Shown here: positions 6,205 through 6,267 of the stretch, piece by piece
How the letters are laid out: every line of letters starts with the position of its first letter
Position numbering within the stretch: position 1 is the stretch's first letter
DNA from: Candidatus Helarchaeota archaeon
GTDB taxonomy: Archaea > Asgardarchaeota > Lokiarchaeia > Helarchaeales > HEL-GB-A
NCBI GenBank assembly: GCA_013375405.1
Contig: JABXJU010000233.1
Location: 1 to 6,267, forward strand
Length of the DNA: 6,267 nt
Direction of reading: 5' to 3'
Notes under the pieces: generated by a model
What the model was told of the DNA's origin: nothing
The model's input: the letters and a program-made list of their open reading frames with translations, nothing else
The model's database searches: none
Translations under genes and position numbers: made by a program

Positions 6205-6240
6205 TTTAGTGTCTCAAAATAGAACTCTTTCTTTGAGAAG
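6205..6240 (+). repeat. Perfect 36-bp direct repeat, copy 2 (downstream of the operon)
   Basis: Identical to 3175-3210 over 36 bases, including the TCTCAAA/TTTGAGA inverted repeat (6212-6218 and 6232-6238). It lies 33 bases after the operon's last stop codon and 27 bases before the contig end. The flanks differ from those of copy 1 on both sides, so the repeated unit is limited to 36 bases. The assembly may have stopped nearby because the element is repeated elsewhere in the genome. Confidence 0.93.
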
Positions 6241-6267
6241 CATTTATTTAGGTTATCTTTTACAAAC

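Noticed and set aside
3175..6240. 36-bp repeats as a CRISPR array
   Set aside because: Only two copies about 3 kb apart with genes between them; no spacer-sized interval and no cas genes.
3175..6240. 36-bp repeats as the terminal inverted repeats of an insertion sequence
   Set aside because: The copies are direct, not inverted, and no transposase lies between them. A small element end cannot be excluded, but a complete IS is not present.

Overview
The window is a metagenome-style contig with all recognisable genes on the + strand. It is AT-rich, with long A/T-rich intergenic stretches. It opens with 13 bases identical to the 3' end of the Illumina TruSeq adapter, so the left edge is a library end and the first gene is cut. 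The strong GGAGGTGA ribosome binding site, T-rich gene ends, a GH10 xylanase and a DMSO-reductase-family operon fit an anaerobic archaeon (an Asgard or Bathyarchaeia-type sediment lineage would be plausible) or an anaerobic bacterium. The sequence alone does not settle which.

Layout. (1) 14-461: the 3' part of an unrecognised multi-pass membrane protein. (2) 479-1839: a membrane-anchored or secreted GH10 endo-xylanase. Its N-terminal anchor and its body lie in different frames, so one indel near 613-635 splits what should be one gene of about 453 codons. (3) 1892-2032: a copy, about 94% identical over 141 bp, of the promoter/leader and first 26 codons of the downstream oxidoreductase gene. 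It ends abruptly and leaves a 27-codon stub. (4) 2055-2717: an unrecognised six-helix membrane protein directly behind that stub. (5) 2718-3363: a gene-poor, very AT-rich stretch. It holds short direct repeats, a dyad, a small GC-rich patch with a possible minus-strand gene remnant, the first copy of a perfect 36-bp repeat, and the oxidoreductase leader. (6) 3364-6172: a tight two-gene operon for a DmsA-like molybdopterin catalytic subunit and a DmsB-like four-cluster ferredoxin subunit. (7) 6173-6267: a T-rich gene end and the second copy of the 36-bp repeat, 27 bp from the contig end.

The two operon genes should form one soluble enzyme: substrate chemistry at a bis-MGD molybdenum centre in the large subunit, with electrons passing through the [4Fe-4S] clusters of the small one. 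There is no Tat signal and no membrane-anchor gene in view, so it looks cytoplasmic, unlike E. coli DmsABC. The first iron-sulfur ligand position of the large subunit is Ser instead of Cys. The physiological substrate cannot be read from the sequence.

The most unusual architecture is the partial duplication of the operon's 5' end in front of a membrane-protein gene, together with the 36-bp, dyad-containing direct repeat that brackets the operon.
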